Part shown: positions 32,977-42,798 of the stretch, in pieces | Numbering within the stretch: position 1 is the stretch's first letter | How the letters are laid out: the number at the start of each line of letters is the position of its first letter | Source of the DNA: Blastococcus sp. TF02A-35 | Lineage (GTDB): Bacteria; Actinomycetota; Actinomycetes; Mycobacteriales; Geodermatophilaceae | NCBI RefSeq assembly: GCF_004571075.1 | Contig: NZ_SPQP01000008.1 | Coordinates: 62,001-126,000, forward strand | DNA: 64,000 bases | Direction: 5' to 3' | Made by a program: the position numbers and the translations under genes | The notes under the pieces: generated by a model | Seen by the model: only the letters and a program-made list of their open reading frames with translations | Told to the model about the DNA's origin: nothing | Database searches by the model: none

Positions 32977-33900
32977 ATGGGCCGCTACGTCGCGCGCCGA
33001 CTACTGCTGACGATTCCGGTGCTGCTCGGCGCCTCGTTCCTGATCTTCGCCATGGTGTACGCCCTCCCGGGCAACCCCATCCGGGCGCTCGCGGGCGACC
33101 GGCCGGTGTCACCGGCGGTCGTCGAGGTGCTCACCGAGCGCTTCCACCTGAACGACCCGCTGTGGGTGCAGTACTGGGAGTACCTCAAGAACCTGTTCTC
33201 CGGTGACCTGGGCACCGACTTCCGCGGTCGGCCGGTCATCGACACCATCGAGCGCACCCTGCCGGTCACGATCAAGCTGACCGCGGTCGCCATCGTGTTC
33301 GAGGCGATCATCGGCATCATCGCCGGTGTGCTGGCCGGCATCCGCCGCAACAGCTTCTTCGACAACCTCGTGCTGGTCTCGACCACGGTCATCGTGTCGA
33401 TCCCGATCCTGGTGCTGGCCTTCATCGCGCAGCTCGCGCTGGGCCTGAAGCTCGGCTGGTTCCCGATCGCCGGCACCCGTGAGGGCCTGTACAGCTACAT
33501 CCTCCCAGGCCTGGTGCTCGCCTCCGGGTCGCTGGCCTACGTCGCCCGGCTCACCCGGACGAGCATCGCGGAGAACATGCGGGCGGACTACGTCCGGACC
33601 GCGCGGGCCAAGGGGCTGCCGAACCGGACGGTCATCGTCCGGCACACGCTCCGCAACAGCCTCATCCCGGTCGTCACCTTCATCGGTGCGGACATCGGGT
33701 CGCTGCTCGGCGGCGCGATCGTCACCGAGACCGTGTTCAACCTGCCGGGCATCGGGCGCGAGGTGTTCGACTCGGTGCGCTCCCAGGAGGGCGCCGTCGT
33801 CGTCGGCATCGTCACGCTGATGGTGTTCTTCTTCATCTTCTTCAACCTGGTCGTCGACGTGCTCTACGCCGTCCTCGACCCGAGGATCCGCTATGACTGA
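32977..33900 (+). CDS. Peptide ABC transporter permease (DppB/OppB type)
   Basis: First inner-membrane permease, 307 residues and six helices. The first helix GRYVARRLLLTIPVLLGASF is typical of DppB/OppB; the large periplasmic loop contains RFHLNDPLWVQYWEYLKNLF; the EAA-like cytosolic loop that contacts the ATPases is ARAKGLPNRTVIVRHTLRNS. It overlaps the second permease by 8 nt. Confidence 0.94.
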   Translation: MGRYVARRLLLTIPVLLGASFLIFAMVYALPGNPIRALAGDRPVSPAVVEVLTERFHLNDPLWVQYWEYLKNLFSGDLGTDFRGRPVIDTIERTLPVTIKLTAVAIVFEAIIGIIAGVLAGIRRNSFFDNLVLVSTTVIVSIPILVLAFIAQLALGLKLGWFPIAGTREGLYSYILPGLVLASGSLAYVARLTRTSIAENMRADYVRTARAKGLPNRTVIVRHTLRNSLIPVVTFIGADIGSLLGGAIVTETVFNLPGIGREVFDSVRSQEGAVVVGIVTLMVFFFIFFNLVVDVLYAVLDPRIRYD

Positions 33901-34867
33901 CCAGCAACAGCAGCTGGATCTGCGCAAGGACGAGGTCGAGGCGGGCACGACGACCGGCCTGGCCAGCCCGTCGGTCGACGTCACCGACTCGCGGCAGAAC
34001 AGCCTCTGGAGCGACGCCTGGCGCTCGCTCAAGCGCAACCCGCTCTTCTGGCTGGGCGCGACCTTCGGCATCGTGTTCCTGCTGATCGCGATCGCCCCGC
34101 AGGTCTTCGCCCGCGGCGTCGACCCGCGCGCCTGCGACCTGGCCAACTCCAAGGCCACGCCGTCGGCCGACCACTGGTTCGGCTACGACGTCCAGGGCTG
34201 CGACTACCTGGCCAACGTCGTCTACGGGGCGCGGAACTCGCTGATCATCGGGATCTTCGCCGTGCTGGTGGTCCTGCTGCTCGGCGTGGTCGTGGGAGCG
34301 ATCGCCGGCTTCTACGGCGGCTTCACCGACGGCCTGCTGTCCCGCATCGCCGACATCTTCTACGCGCTGCCGCTCATCCTCGGCGCGCTCGTCCTGCTGC
34401 GGGTCGGGCCGGAGACCAGCATCCCGATCCTGAACAGCCGAGGGCCGGGCGCCGTCGCGCTGGCGCTGGCGCTCTTCGGCTGGATGACGGCGATGCGGCT
34501 GGTGCGCTCCCAGGTCATCGCGGTGAAGAGCTCGGACTACGTGGCGGCCGCCCGCGCGATGGGCGCCTCCGACATCCGGATCCTGGTGCGGCACATCCTG
34601 CCCAACGCGGTGGCGCCGGTGCTCGTCTACACGACGATCACCATCGGCGTGCTGATCGCCGCCGAGGCGACGCTGACCTACCTGGGCGTCGGCCTGCAGC
34701 GCCCCGCCATCTCCTGGGGCCTGCAGATCGAGGCGGGGCAGGACTCCATCCGCAGCGCCCCGCACCTGGTCCTGTTCCCGAGCCTGATCCTGACCATGAC
34801 GGTGATGGCGTTCGTCATGATGGGCGACGCGCTGCGCGACGCCCTCGACCCGAGGCAGCGTTCATGA
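33893..34867 (+). CDS. Peptide ABC transporter permease (DppC/OppC type)
   Basis: Second permease, 324 residues. A cytosolic N-terminus of about 50 residues (SLWSDAWRSLKRNPLFWLG) precedes six helices, as in DppC/OppC. The ATPase-contact loop is ARAMGASDIRILVRHILPNA, and AEATLTYLGVGLQRPAISWG follows. The ATG starts inside the end of the first permease gene, and the stop overlaps the first ATPase by ATGA. Confidence 0.94.
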   Translation: MTDQQQQLDLRKDEVEAGTTTGLASPSVDVTDSRQNSLWSDAWRSLKRNPLFWLGATFGIVFLLIAIAPQVFARGVDPRACDLANSKATPSADHWFGYDVQGCDYLANVVYGARNSLIIGIFAVLVVLLLGVVVGAIAGFYGGFTDGLLSRIADIFYALPLILGALVLLRVGPETSIPILNSRGPGAVALALALFGWMTAMRLVRSQVIAVKSSDYVAAARAMGASDIRILVRHILPNAVAPVLVYTTITIGVLIAAEATLTYLGVGLQRPAISWGLQIEAGQDSIRSAPHLVLFPSLILTMTVMAFVMMGDALRDALDPRQRS

Positions 34868-35916
34868 GCACCGCGTCCACGTCCGCACCGGCCGGGCAGG
34901 CCCGCGCCGGGTCGGGCCCCGTCCTGGAGGTCGACGACCTCCGGGTGCAGTTCCGCACCGACTCCGGGCTGGTCAACGCCGTCAACGGCGTGAGCTACAC
35001 CGTGTCCGCGGGGGAGACCCTCGCGATCCTCGGGGAGTCCGGCTCGGGCAAGTCGGTCTCGGCGCAGGCGATCATGGGCATCCTCGACATGCCGCCGGCC
35101 GAGATCACCAGCGGCCGGATCATGTTCGAGGGCCGCGACCTGCTGACCGTCTCGCCGGAGGAGCAGCGCAAGGTGCGCGGGCCGGGGATCTCGATGATCT
35201 TCCAGGACGCGCTGTCCTCGCTGAACCCGGTCTACAGCGTCGGCTACCAGATCGGCGAGATGTTCCGGGCGCACCGGGGCATGTCCCGCAAGGACGCGAA
35301 GAAGCAGGCCGTCGAGCTCATGGACCGGGTACGCATCCCGGCCGCCGCGCAGCGGGTGAACGACTACCCGCACCAGTTCTCCGGCGGCATGCGGCAGCGC
35401 GTCATGATCGCCATGGCGATCGCCCTGGACCCGAGGATCCTCATCGCCGACGAGCCGACGACGGCCCTCGACGTGACCGTGCAGGCCCAGGTCATGGACC
35501 TGCTCAAGGACCTGCAGCGCGACACCGGCATGGGCCTGGTGCTGATCACCCACGACCTGGGCGTGGTCAACGAGGTCGCCGACAACGTCGCGGTCATGTA
35601 CGCCGGTCGTATCGTGGAGCGGGGCACCGTCGACGACGTCTTCGGCAACCCGGCCCACCCCTACACCGAGGGGCTGATGAGCTCCATCCCCCAGGTGGAG
35701 GCCAAGGGCGGGCGGCTGCAGCCGATCGGCGGCCAGCCGCCGAACCTGGCGAACATCCCGTCGGGCTGCCCGTTCCACCCCCGGTGCCCGAAGCGCCGGA
35801 CCGGCGCCGACGCGCTCCCCGGCCGGCACTGCGCCGAGGACGTCCCGCCGCTGCGGCTGGTCGTCCCGGGTCGCGAGGCGGCCTGCCACTACAGCGAGGA
35901 GGTCCTCGGTGTCTGA
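34864..35916 (+). CDS. Peptide ABC transporter ATP-binding protein (DppD type)
   Basis: Nucleotide-binding subunit, 350 residues. Walker [14 protein letters not shown]-loop [12 protein letters not shown], signature [15 protein letters not shown] and Walker [17 protein letters not shown] are all intact. The C-terminal oligopeptide domain includes [14 protein letters not shown], a Cys-bearing stretch that in homologues can hold an iron-sulfur cluster. It overlaps the second ATPase gene by 8 nt. Confidence 0.94.
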   Translation: MSTASTSAPAGQARAGSGPVLEVDDLRVQFRTDSGLVNAVNGVSYTVSAGETLAILGESGSGKSVSAQAIMGILDMPPAEITSGRIMFEGRDLLTVSPEEQRKVRGPGISMIFQDALSSLNPVYSVGYQIGEMFRAHRGMSRKDAKKQAVELMDRVRIPAAAQRVNDYPHQFSGGMRQRVMIAMAIALDPRILIADEPTTALDVTVQAQVMDLLKDLQRDTGMGLVLITHDLGVVNEVADNVAVMYAGRIVERGTVDDVFGNPAHPYTEGLMSSIPQVEAKGGRLQPIGGQPPNLANIPSGCPFHPRCPKRRTGADALPGRHCAEDVPPLRLVVPGREAACHYSEEVLGV

Positions 35917-36967
35917 GCCCACCGACGACGCAGCGGCACCGCTCCAGCCGGTCGCACCCGGCGAGGTGCTGCTGGAGGTCAACGACCTCAAGAAGCACTT
36001 CCCGCTCACCCAGGGCATCGTCTTCAAGCGCACCGTGGGCCACGTCCGCGCGGTCGACGGCGTGAACCTGACGCTGCGCCGCGGCGAGACCCTCGGCCTG
36101 GTCGGCGAGTCCGGCTGCGGCAAGTCCACGGTCAGCAAGCTGCTCGTGGCCCTGGAGAAGCCCACCAGCGGCGAGATCGTCTACAAGGGCCGCGACGTCG
36201 CCAAGATGGGCGGCCGAGCGCTCAAGCAGTACCGCCGCGAGGTCCAGATCATCTTCCAGGACCCCTACGCGTCGCTGAACCCGCGCATGACCGTCGGTGA
36301 CATCGTCGCCGAGGGCTGGTCGGTGCACGCCGACATCGCCCCCCGCAAGGGCCGCCTCCAGCGCACCCAGGAGCTGATGGAGCGGGTCGGGCTCAACCCC
36401 GACTTCGTCAACCGCTACCCCCACCAGTTCTCCGGTGGCCAGCGGCAGCGCATCGGCATCGCCCGCGCCCTGGCGCTGCAGCCGGAGATCATCGTCTGCG
36501 ACGAGCCGGTCAGCGCCCTGGACGTGTCGGTGCAGGCCCAGGTCGTGAACCTGCTGGAGGACCTGCAGGACGACTTCGGCCTGTCCTACCTGTTCATCGC
36601 CCACGACCTGTCGGTGGTGCGGCACATCTCCGACCGCGTCGCCGTGATGTACCTGGGCAGCGTCGTCGAGGAGGGCACCGACACCGAGGTCTACACCTCC
36701 GCGTCGCACCCCTACACGCAGGCGCTGCTGTCCTCGGTCCCGGTGCACGAGCCGCAGCTGCGCGGGCTCAAGGAGCGGATCCTGCTGCAGGGCGACGTCC
36801 CCAGCCCCGCCAACCCGCCGTCGGGCTGCCGGTTCCGCACCCGGTGCTGGAAGGCGCAGGACATCTGCGCCACCGAGGCACCGGCGCTGGTGGACCGCGG
36901 GCAGGGCCACGCCTCGGCCTGCCACTTCGCCGAGGCCCGCACGGTCATCCCGGTCGACGTCGACTGA
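35909..36967 (+). CDS. Peptide ABC transporter ATP-binding protein (DppF type)
   Basis: Second nucleotide-binding subunit, 352 residues. Walker [16 protein letters not shown]-loop [17 protein letters not shown], signature [16 protein letters not shown] and Walker [17 protein letters not shown] are intact, and the C-terminal domain contains [15 protein letters not shown]. It ends the peptide importer operon; a 13-bp terminator hairpin follows 9 nt after the stop. Confidence 0.94.
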   Translation: MSEPTDDAAAPLQPVAPGEVLLEVNDLKKHFPLTQGIVFKRTVGHVRAVDGVNLTLRRGETLGLVGESGCGKSTVSKLLVALEKPTSGEIVYKGRDVAKMGGRALKQYRREVQIIFQDPYASLNPRMTVGDIVAEGWSVHADIAPRKGRLQRTQELMERVGLNPDFVNRYPHQFSGGQRQRIGIARALALQPEIIVCDEPVSALDVSVQAQVVNLLEDLQDDFGLSYLFIAHDLSVVRHISDRVAVMYLGSVVEEGTDTEVYTSASHPYTQALLSSVPVHEPQLRGLKERILLQGDVPSPANPPSGCRFRTRCWKAQDICATEAPALVDRGQGHASACHFAEARTVIPVDVD

Positions 36968-36976
36968 CCGGCCGGT

Positions 36977-37004
36977 CGCGCCGGGCGGGAGCCCGCCCGG
37001 CGCG
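36977..37004 (+). terminator. Terminator of the peptide ABC operon
   Basis: CGCGCCGGGCGGG pairs perfectly with CCCGCCCGGCGCG, a 13-bp stem with a tight loop. It lies between the DppF-type stop and mshB on the same strand. Confidence 0.75.
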
Positions 37005-37022
37005 GTCCGGCAGGATCGGGGC

Positions 37023-37907
37023 GTGATCGCCACCCGCCGGCTCCTGCTCGTCCACGCCCACCCGGACGACGAGAGCATCACCACCGGCGCCACGATGGCC
37101 CGCTACGTGGCCGAGGGCGCCCACGTCACCCTGCTCACCTGCACCCTGGGGGAGGAGGGCGAGATCCTCGTCCCGGAGCTGGCGCAGCTGGCCGCCGACC
37201 AGGCCGACCAGCTCGGCGGCTACCGCATCGCCGAGCTGCGCGCGGCGATGGCCGAGCTGGGCGTCGGCGACATCCGGTTCCTCGGGGGAGCGGGGCGCTA
37301 CCGCGACTCCGGGATGGTCGGCACGCCCGCGAACGAGCGGCCCCGGGCGTTCTGGAACGCCGACCTCGACGAGGCGGTGGCGCACGCGGTGGCGGTCGTC
37401 CGCGACGTGCGCCCCCAGGTCGTCGTCACCTACGACCCCGACGGGGGCTACGGGCACCCCGACCACATCCAGGCGCACCGGGTCGCCATGCGCGCCGTCG
37501 ACGCCGCCGCCGACCCCGGCTACCGGCCGGAGCTGGGCGCGCCGTGGGACGTCGCCAAGGTCTACTGGTGCCGCCTGCCCCGGACCGCCGTCCGCGAGAG
37601 CGACGACGCGCTGGCGGCCGCCGGGGAGCGGGTCCCGTTCCTCCCGTCGGCCGCGATCGAGCACGCGCCCTTCGTGGTCGACGACGACGAGGTGACGACG
37701 GAGGTCGACGCCGAGGGGCTCACCGGGCGCAAGAGCGCCGCCCTGCGTGCCCACGCCACCCAGGTCACCGTGCGGGAGGGCTTCTTCGCGCTCTCCAACG
37801 ACCTCGGCCAGCTGGTCCGCGGCACCGAGTTCTTCCAGCTGGTCCGCGGGGAGCGGGGCGGGGACCCGGGGGACCGGGAGCGCGACCTGTTCGCCGGTCT
37901 CCCGTGA
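37023..37907 (+). CDS. mshB: Mycothiol biosynthesis deacetylase MshB
   Basis: N-acetyl-1-D-myo-inositol-2-amino-2-deoxy-alpha-D-glucopyranoside deacetylase, the second committed step of mycothiol synthesis; 294 residues. Zinc ligands are seen in AHPDDES (H13, D16) and GHPDH (H145, H148 region), with the general-base Asp15. The segment [20 protein letters not shown] is typical of MshB rather than the related Mca amidase. The GTG at 37023 follows CAGGAT by 6 nt. It is coupled by GTGA to a small membrane protein, as in other actinobacteria. Confidence 0.94.
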   Translation: MIATRRLLLVHAHPDDESITTGATMARYVAEGAHVTLLTCTLGEEGEILVPELAQLAADQADQLGGYRIAELRAAMAELGVGDIRFLGGAGRYRDSGMVGTPANERPRAFWNADLDEAVAHAVAVVRDVRPQVVVTYDPDGGYGHPDHIQAHRVAMRAVDAAADPGYRPELGAPWDVAKVYWCRLPRTAVRESDDALAAAGERVPFLPSAAIEHAPFVVDDDEVTTEVDAEGLTGRKSAALRAHATQVTVREGFFALSNDLGQLVRGTEFFQLVRGERGGDPGDRERDLFAGLP

Positions 37908-38305
37908 CGCCGCGCTCGGCGGCGGCCGCGGCCGGCTGGGGCCTGTGCACCGTCGCGGTCTCCGCGTGGCTGGCGGTCGTGGAGGTGTTCTGGCTGCCGC
38001 TGCGGGTGGGCGGCGTGCCGGTGCCCGTGTCGGTCCTGGCCGCCGTCGTCGGCAACCTGCTGCTGGTCCGGGCGGCGCTGCGGGTCTCCGGCTCGCGGGT
38101 CGTCGCGGCGCTGCCGGCCGTGGTGTGGCTGGTCGTCGCGGTGGCGGCGATGGGCCGCCGGCCCGAGGGCGACCTGGTCATCACCAACAGCTGGGTGAAC
38201 CTGGTCTTCCTGGGGCTGGGCCTGCTGGCCGCGGCGTTCGCGGTCGGCACCGCCCTGGGCCCGGCCGCGGCGCCGCCGGGACGGCGCGGCTCGCCGGCCG
38301 GCTGA
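37904..38305 (+). CDS. DUF6113-like membrane protein
   Basis: A 133-residue protein with four hydrophobic helices ([39 protein letters not shown], and two more) and no catalytic motif. Proteins of this size and layout follow mshB in many actinobacteria (the Rv1171 position in M. tuberculosis). GTGA overlap with mshB implies coupled translation. The function is unknown. Confidence 0.75.
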   Translation: MTPRSAAAAAGWGLCTVAVSAWLAVVEVFWLPLRVGGVPVPVSVLAAVVGNLLLVRAALRVSGSRVVAALPAVVWLVVAVAAMGRRPEGDLVITNSWVNLVFLGLGLLAAAFAVGTALGPAAAPPGRRGSPAG

Positions 38306-41158
38306 TCAGCGCTGGGCGCCCGGTGCGGCGGCGGGCGCCCGCTGCGCCTCGAGCCAGCCCAGCACGCGCTCGGCCGGCATCGGCCGGGAGATGTGGTACC
38401 CCTGCGCCACGTCGCAGCCCCACTCGCGGAGCGCGGCCAGGGAGGCGGAGTCCTCGACGCCCTCGACGACCATGCTCATGCCCAGGTCGCGGCTGAGCTG
38501 CAGCGTGCTGCGCACGATCGCGGCCGCGCGGGTGTCGGTCGTCAGGTGGGTGACGAAGCTGCGGTCCAGCTTCAGCTCGTCCACCGGCAGGGCGCGGAGG
38601 TAGGACAGCGACGAGTAGCCGGTGCCGTAGTCGTCGACCGACAGCCGGACGCCCAGGCGCCGCAGCCCGGCCATGACCTGCTGGCTGCGGGCGGCGTCGG
38701 CCATCAGCACGTCCTCGGTGATCTCGAGGACCAGGGCGTCGGCCGGCACGGCGAAGGCGTCCAGCAGCATCGCGACCTGCTCCGGCAGGGCGACGTCCTG
38801 GAGGTTGGACACCGACAGGTTCACCGCCACGGACAGGTCGTGCCCGTGCGCCCGCCAGCCCTGGAGGTCGCGCAGCGAGCGCTCCAGCACCCGCAGGGCC
38901 AGGCGGCGCATCAGGCCGGCCTGCTCGGCCAGCGGCAGGAAGACGTCCGGGTAGAGCATGCCGCGGGTGGGGTGGTTCCAGCGGACCAGCGCCTCCAGGC
39001 CCGTGACGCGGCCGGTGCGCAGGTCGAGCTTGGGCTGGTAGTGCGTGGTCAGCTGGTCGTCGTCCAGCGCGGTGCGCAGCTGCTCCAGCGTCTCCAGCCG
39101 GTCACGGGTGGCGGGGGTGCCGTCGGGCGCCCACACCTCGTAGCCGTGCCGGCCCCGCTTGGCCGCGTACATCGCGGTGTCGGCCCGGGCCAGCAGCAGC
39201 GAGCGGTCCCGGCCGTGGTCCGGGCACAGGGCGATGCCGATGCTGGCGTCGACGTGCAGGGGCATCCCGTCGAGGACGAAGGCGTCGCGGAGCGCGGCGC
39301 CGAGCGCCTCGCCCACCTCGCGGGCCCGCGCGGCGTCGGCGTCGGGGAGCAGGACGGCGAACTCGTCGCCACCCATCCGCGCGAGCAGGTCTCCGGGACG
39401 CAGCGCCTGCTGGAGGCGCGGGCCGACCAGGCAGAGCAGGTCGTCTCCGACGCTGTGCCCGAAGCTGTCGTTGATCTCCTTGAACCGGTCCAGGTCGATC
39501 ATCAGCAGGGCGCAGCTGCGGTCGCCGGCGCCGTAGACGGTGGCCTCGACCTCCTCGATGAACCGGCGGCGGTTGGCCAGGCCGGTGAGGGGGTCGGCGT
39601 GCGCCTCGGTGGCCAGCTGGGCCAGCCGCAGCTGCTCGGCGGCCCGCAGCTCGGCGTTCTCGACGACGAGCGAGCCCTCGAGGGTCACCTGCCGCACGGC
39701 GTCGCGCACCGCGGGGGCCCAGGAGCGTGCGGCGCCGACGGCGCCGGTGACGACGAGGCCGCGCAGCCGGTCACCGGAGATCAGCGGCACGCTGATGTAG
39801 GAGGCGAGGTCCAGGGCCCGGCAGAGGCGGGGGTCCAGGAGGTCGCTGGTGGCGGTGTCCTCGACGAAGACCGGGGTCTTCTGCTCGGCGCTGAGCCGCC
39901 ACAGGGGGATGTCGCTGCCCCGGCGACCGACGAGCTGCCGCTGGATGACCGCCTTGTGGTCGTCGGCCCAGTCCACGTGGCGCACCTCGACCAGCCGGTC
40001 CTCGGCGTCGACGAGGTAGGCGGCGCTGCGGGACGTGCCGGCCAGCCGCTGCACGGCACGGGCCACCACCTCGGCGGCCTCGCCGACACCGGTGGCGCCG
40101 GAGCCGTCGACCAGGAGCTGCCGGACGACGCGGGCGGTGCTCAGGGAGGCCGCGCGCGCCTGGCTGGTGCGGGCCTGCTCGATGACGCTGCCGAGGTGCG
40201 CGCCGGCGGCCCCGGCGAGCCGGCGCACGTCCTCGGAGAAGGGCCGCACGTGCGTGCTGTCCAGCGTGAGCACCCCGGCGAGCTCGGGGCTGCGGCCGAG
40301 GGGGACCGCGAGCGCCGAGGCGATGTGGAAGGAGTCCACCCACCAGCCGGAGACCAGCCCGCTGCTGCGGTCGGCGGTCATCGGCTCACCGGTCCGGAGC
40401 ACGGTCTCGGCGAGCGGCAGGGAGACGGGGGCGTTGCGGAACTGCTGCCAGGTGGCCAGATCGCGCCGGCCGTCGGCGTAGGCAGCCATGCTCGGGACCA
40501 GCCGCCCGTCCTCCAGCAGGAAGATGCAGGCGCGCTCGACCTCGCCCAGCTCGGCGAGCTGGCGGCAGGCGGAGCTGAGCAGGTGGTCCAGCGACTGGGC
40601 CTGCGCGGCGGTCTCGATCAGCCCGAGCAGCACGGCCGCCTGGTCGAGGCGGCGTTGCTGGGACCGGCGCGCCCACGCCTCGGAGACGGCGGCGGCGAGC
40701 TTCGGGGCGACCTGCCGGAGCAGGTGCGGGGCGGCTGCGGCGGCGGGCTCGACGGTGAGGACGCCGACGACCTGGCCGTCCAGCAGCAGCGGCTCGCCGT
40801 GGGCGGACCGGATGCCGACCTCGGCCAGCTGCCGGTCGGTCGAGCGCCGGCCGTCCGCGCGGCCGGTGACGGCCTGGCGGGTGCGCACGACGGCGGCGAG
40901 GAAGGGGGAGTCCGACAGCAGCGCGGGGGTGACCAGCGCGGGGTGCCCGGGACCCTGGTCGGCGCCCGGGCAGACGGCCTGCCGGAAGGGCACCAGGAGG
41001 TCGGTGGTGGCCTCGTGCACCCAGACCGACACCCGGGTGGCACCCGAGGACGCGCGCAGCCGGCTCAGCAGGCTCGCGAGCGCGGCCTGGGCGTCGTAGG
41101 GCGACGCCGGCGACGTGGGTCGCGGCGCAGCCTCTCGGTGCGTCCTCTGCTCGGGCAC
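38306..41158 (-). CDS. Multi-GAF diguanylate cyclase/phosphodiesterase
   Basis: A c-di-GMP signalling protein of 950 residues. Three GAF-like sensor regions (about 25-160, 165-330, 350-510) precede a GGDEF domain with an intact RMGGDEFAVLLP site (GGDEF at 596-600) and an EAL domain with E722-A-L, DDYGTGYSSLSYL and VEGVED. Both catalytic sites look intact, so it may make and degrade c-di-GMP depending on the sensed signal. There are no membrane segments; it should be cytosolic. The GTG at 41158 diverges from the ferredoxin gene and lies 38 nt from a DosR-like box. Confidence 0.92.
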   Translation of the reverse strand: MPEQRTHREAAPRPTSPASPYDAQAALASLLSRLRASSGATRVSVWVHEATTDLLVPFRQAVCPGADQGPGHPALVTPALLSDSPFLAAVVRTRQAVTGRADGRRSTDRQLAEVGIRSAHGEPLLLDGQVVGVLTVEPAAAAAPHLLRQVAPKLAAAVSEAWARRSQQRRLDQAAVLLGLIETAAQAQSLDHLLSSACRQLAELGEVERACIFLLEDGRLVPSMAAYADGRRDLATWQQFRNAPVSLPLAETVLRTGEPMTADRSSGLVSGWWVDSFHIASALAVPLGRSPELAGVLTLDSTHVRPFSEDVRRLAGAAGAHLGSVIEQARTSQARAASLSTARVVRQLLVDGSGATGVGEAAEVVARAVQRLAGTSRSAAYLVDAEDRLVEVRHVDWADDHKAVIQRQLVGRRGSDIPLWRLSAEQKTPVFVEDTATSDLLDPRLCRALDLASYISVPLISGDRLRGLVVTGAVGAARSWAPAVRDAVRQVTLEGSLVVENAELRAAEQLRLAQLATEAHADPLTGLANRRRFIEEVEATVYGAGDRSCALLMIDLDRFKEINDSFGHSVGDDLLCLVGPRLQQALRPGDLLARMGGDEFAVLLPDADAARAREVGEALGAALRDAFVLDGMPLHVDASIGIALCPDHGRDRSLLLARADTAMYAAKRGRHGYEVWAPDGTPATRDRLETLEQLRTALDDDQLTTHYQPKLDLRTGRVTGLEALVRWNHPTRGMLYPDVFLPLAEQAGLMRRLALRVLERSLRDLQGWRAHGHDLSVAVNLSVSNLQDVALPEQVAMLLDAFAVPADALVLEITEDVLMADAARSQQVMAGLRRLGVRLSVDDYGTGYSSLSYLRALPVDELKLDRSFVTHLTTDTRAAAIVRSTLQLSRDLGMSMVVEGVEDSASLAALREWGCDVAQGYHISRPMPAERVLGWLEAQRAPAAAPGAQR

Positions 41159-41195
41159 GTCGTCAAGATCGGCCGATCCCGCCGAGTCTTGAGCA

Positions 41196-41209
41196 GGGAC
41201 TTTGGACCC
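41196..41209. promoter_or_regulatory. DosR-like palindrome upstream of the ferredoxin gene
   Basis: GGGACTTTGGACCC matches 12 of 14 positions of the core GGGACTWWAGTCCC of the mycobacterial DosR box. It is 135 nt before the ferredoxin start and 37 nt before the divergent c-di-GMP gene. Hypoxia or NO control of either gene is possible. Confidence 0.35.
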
Positions 41210-41344
41210 ACCCCGAAAGGGGGGAGCGGCCCTCGGCGGGTGACCCGTCGAACGCCCGGTGACCTGGCAGGTGATACTTGGTGCGCATCTGGCGCCCCGG
41301 TCCCCGGCCGTGGGCGCCGCCGAACGTCCCCGGGAGGGAACCCC

Positions 41345-41671
41345 GTGACCTACGTCATCACCCAGGCCTGCGTCGACGTTCTCGACAAGGCGTGCATCGA
41401 CGAGTGTCCGGTGGACTGCATCTACGAGGGCGACCGGATGCTCTACATCCACCCCGACGAGTGCGTGGACTGCGGTGCCTGCGAGCCGGTCTGCCCCGTG
41501 GAGGCCATCTACTACGAGGACGACGTCCCGGACAAGTGGAAGGACTTCTACAACGCCAACGTGGAGTTCTTCTCCGACCTGGGCAGCCCCGGCGGCGCCG
41601 CCAAGACCGGGAAGGTCGGCAAGGACCACCCGCTGGTCGCCGCCCTGCCGCCCCAGGGCGAAGGTCACTGA
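41345..41671 (+). CDS. fdxA: Seven-iron ferredoxin
   Basis: A 108-residue ferredoxin with one [3Fe-4S] and one [4Fe-4S] cluster. Ligand cysteines follow C9-x7-C17-x3-C21-P and C40-x2-C43-x2-C46-x3-C50-P, with an extra C25. The C-terminal half is the longer tail of actinobacterial FdxA/FdxC proteins. By position (next to dapC, near mshB) it corresponds to M. tuberculosis FdxC. It may feed ferredoxin-dependent enzymes such as the sulfite reductase encoded here. GGGAGGGA precedes the GTG 41345. Its TGA overlaps the unusual CTG start of dapC. Confidence 0.93.
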   Translation: MTYVITQACVDVLDKACIDECPVDCIYEGDRMLYIHPDECVDCGACEPVCPVEAIYYEDDVPDKWKDFYNANVEFFSDLGSPGGAAKTGKVGKDHPLVAALPPQGEGH

Positions 41672-42786
41672 CCGCTCCGGGCCCCGGCGCGCCCCGCGCG
41701 CTGCCGGACTTCCCCTGGGACTCCCTCGCCGGGGCGCGGGCGCGAGCCGCGCAGCACCCCGGCGGGGTGGTCGACCTGTCCATCGGGACCCCGGTCGACA
41801 GCACCCCGCCGGTGCTGCGGGAGGCCCTCGCGGCCGCTGCTGACGCGCCGGGCTACCCGACCGCGCTGGGCACGGCCGACCTGCGCGCCGCGGCGGCCGG
41901 CTGGCTGCGCCGACGCCTGGGCGTCGACGCAGCCGACCCCTCCGGCGCCGAGCCCTCCGTGATCCCGACGGTGGGCTCCAAGGAGCTCGTCGCCCTGCTG
42001 CCCACGCTCCTGGGCCTGCAGGGTGGTGCCACCACCGTGCTCCTGCCGGAGATCGCCTACCCCACCTACGAGGTGGGGGCGGTGCTGGCCGGGCTGGCCG
42101 TGCGCCGCTGCGACACCCCGCCGGCCGACGGGGCCGGGGTCTCCCTGGTCTGGTTGAACTCCCCGGGCAACCCGCACGGGCGGGTGCTCCGGGACGACGA
42201 GCTGCGGGCCTGGGTCGAGTGGGGCCGGGCGCACGGGGTCCCCGTCGTCGCCGACGAGTGCTACATCACCCTCGGCTGGGACGTGGAGCCCCGGTCGGTC
42301 CTGCACCCCGCGGTCGCGGGCCCGGACCACACCGGCCTGCTGGCCGTGCACTCCCTGTCGAAGCAGTCCAGCGCCGCCGGGTACCGGGGCGGGCTGCTCT
42401 CCGGCGACCCGGCGCTGGTGCGCCGCGTCTGGGAGGTGCGCCGGCACCTGGGGCTGCTGGTGCCGGCCCCGGTGCAGGCCGCCATGGCCGCCGCCCTGGC
42501 CGACGACGCCCACGTGGACGCCCAGCGGGAGCGCTACCGCGCCCGCCGCGACCGGCTGAAGGCCGCCGTGCTCGGCGCGGGCATGCGGGTCGACCACTCC
42601 GAGGCCGGCCTGTACCTGTGGGCCACCCGTGACGAGGACTGCTGGGCCACCATCGACCGGCTCGCGGGGCTCGGCATCGTCGCCGCCCCGGGGAGCTTCT
42701 ACGGCCCCGCGGGGTCCCGGCACGTGCGGCTGGCGCTCACCGCCACCGACGAGCGGATCGACGCGGCGGTCGAGCGCCTGGCCTAG
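41668..42786 (+). CDS. dapC: Succinyldiaminopimelate aminotransferase
   Basis: PLP aminotransferase making N-succinyl-LL-2,6-diaminopimelate for lysine and peptidoglycan; 372 residues. The conserved N-terminus LPDFPWDSL is followed by DLSIGTPVDSTPP, and the PLP lysine is K232 in HSLSKQSSAAGYRGG. To include the N-terminus the start must lie before about 41700, and the only candidate initiator in frame there is CTG 41668, whose CTGA overlaps the ferredoxin stop. GAAGG lies just upstream. A CTG start is rare, and coupled re-initiation would explain it. DapD and DapE of the same pathway are 1.4-2.5 kb away. Confidence 0.9.
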   Translation: MTAPGPGAPRALPDFPWDSLAGARARAAQHPGGVVDLSIGTPVDSTPPVLREALAAAADAPGYPTALGTADLRAAAAGWLRRRLGVDAADPSGAEPSVIPTVGSKELVALLPTLLGLQGGATTVLLPEIAYPTYEVGAVLAGLAVRRCDTPPADGAGVSLVWLNSPGNPHGRVLRDDELRAWVEWGRAHGVPVVADECYITLGWDVEPRSVLHPAVAGPDHTGLLAVHSLSKQSSAAGYRGGLLSGDPALVRRVWEVRRHLGLLVPAPVQAAMAAALADDAHVDAQRERYRARRDRLKAAVLGAGMRVDHSEAGLYLWATRDEDCWATIDRLAGLGIVAAPGSFYGPAGSRHVRLALTATDERIDAAVERLA

Positions 42787-42798
42787 GCCGGGCCCTCC

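Noticed and set aside
41278-41667. An N-terminal extension of DapC upstream of the CTG
   Set aside because: That part overlaps the ferredoxin in another frame and reads as Arg/Pro-rich noise; DapC homology begins after 41690.
38393-41671. A 1092-codon plus-strand frame opposite the GGDEF-EAL gene
   Set aside because: The minus-strand product has intact GAF, GGDEF and EAL motifs. The plus frame becomes real only in its last 108 codons, which are the ferredoxin.
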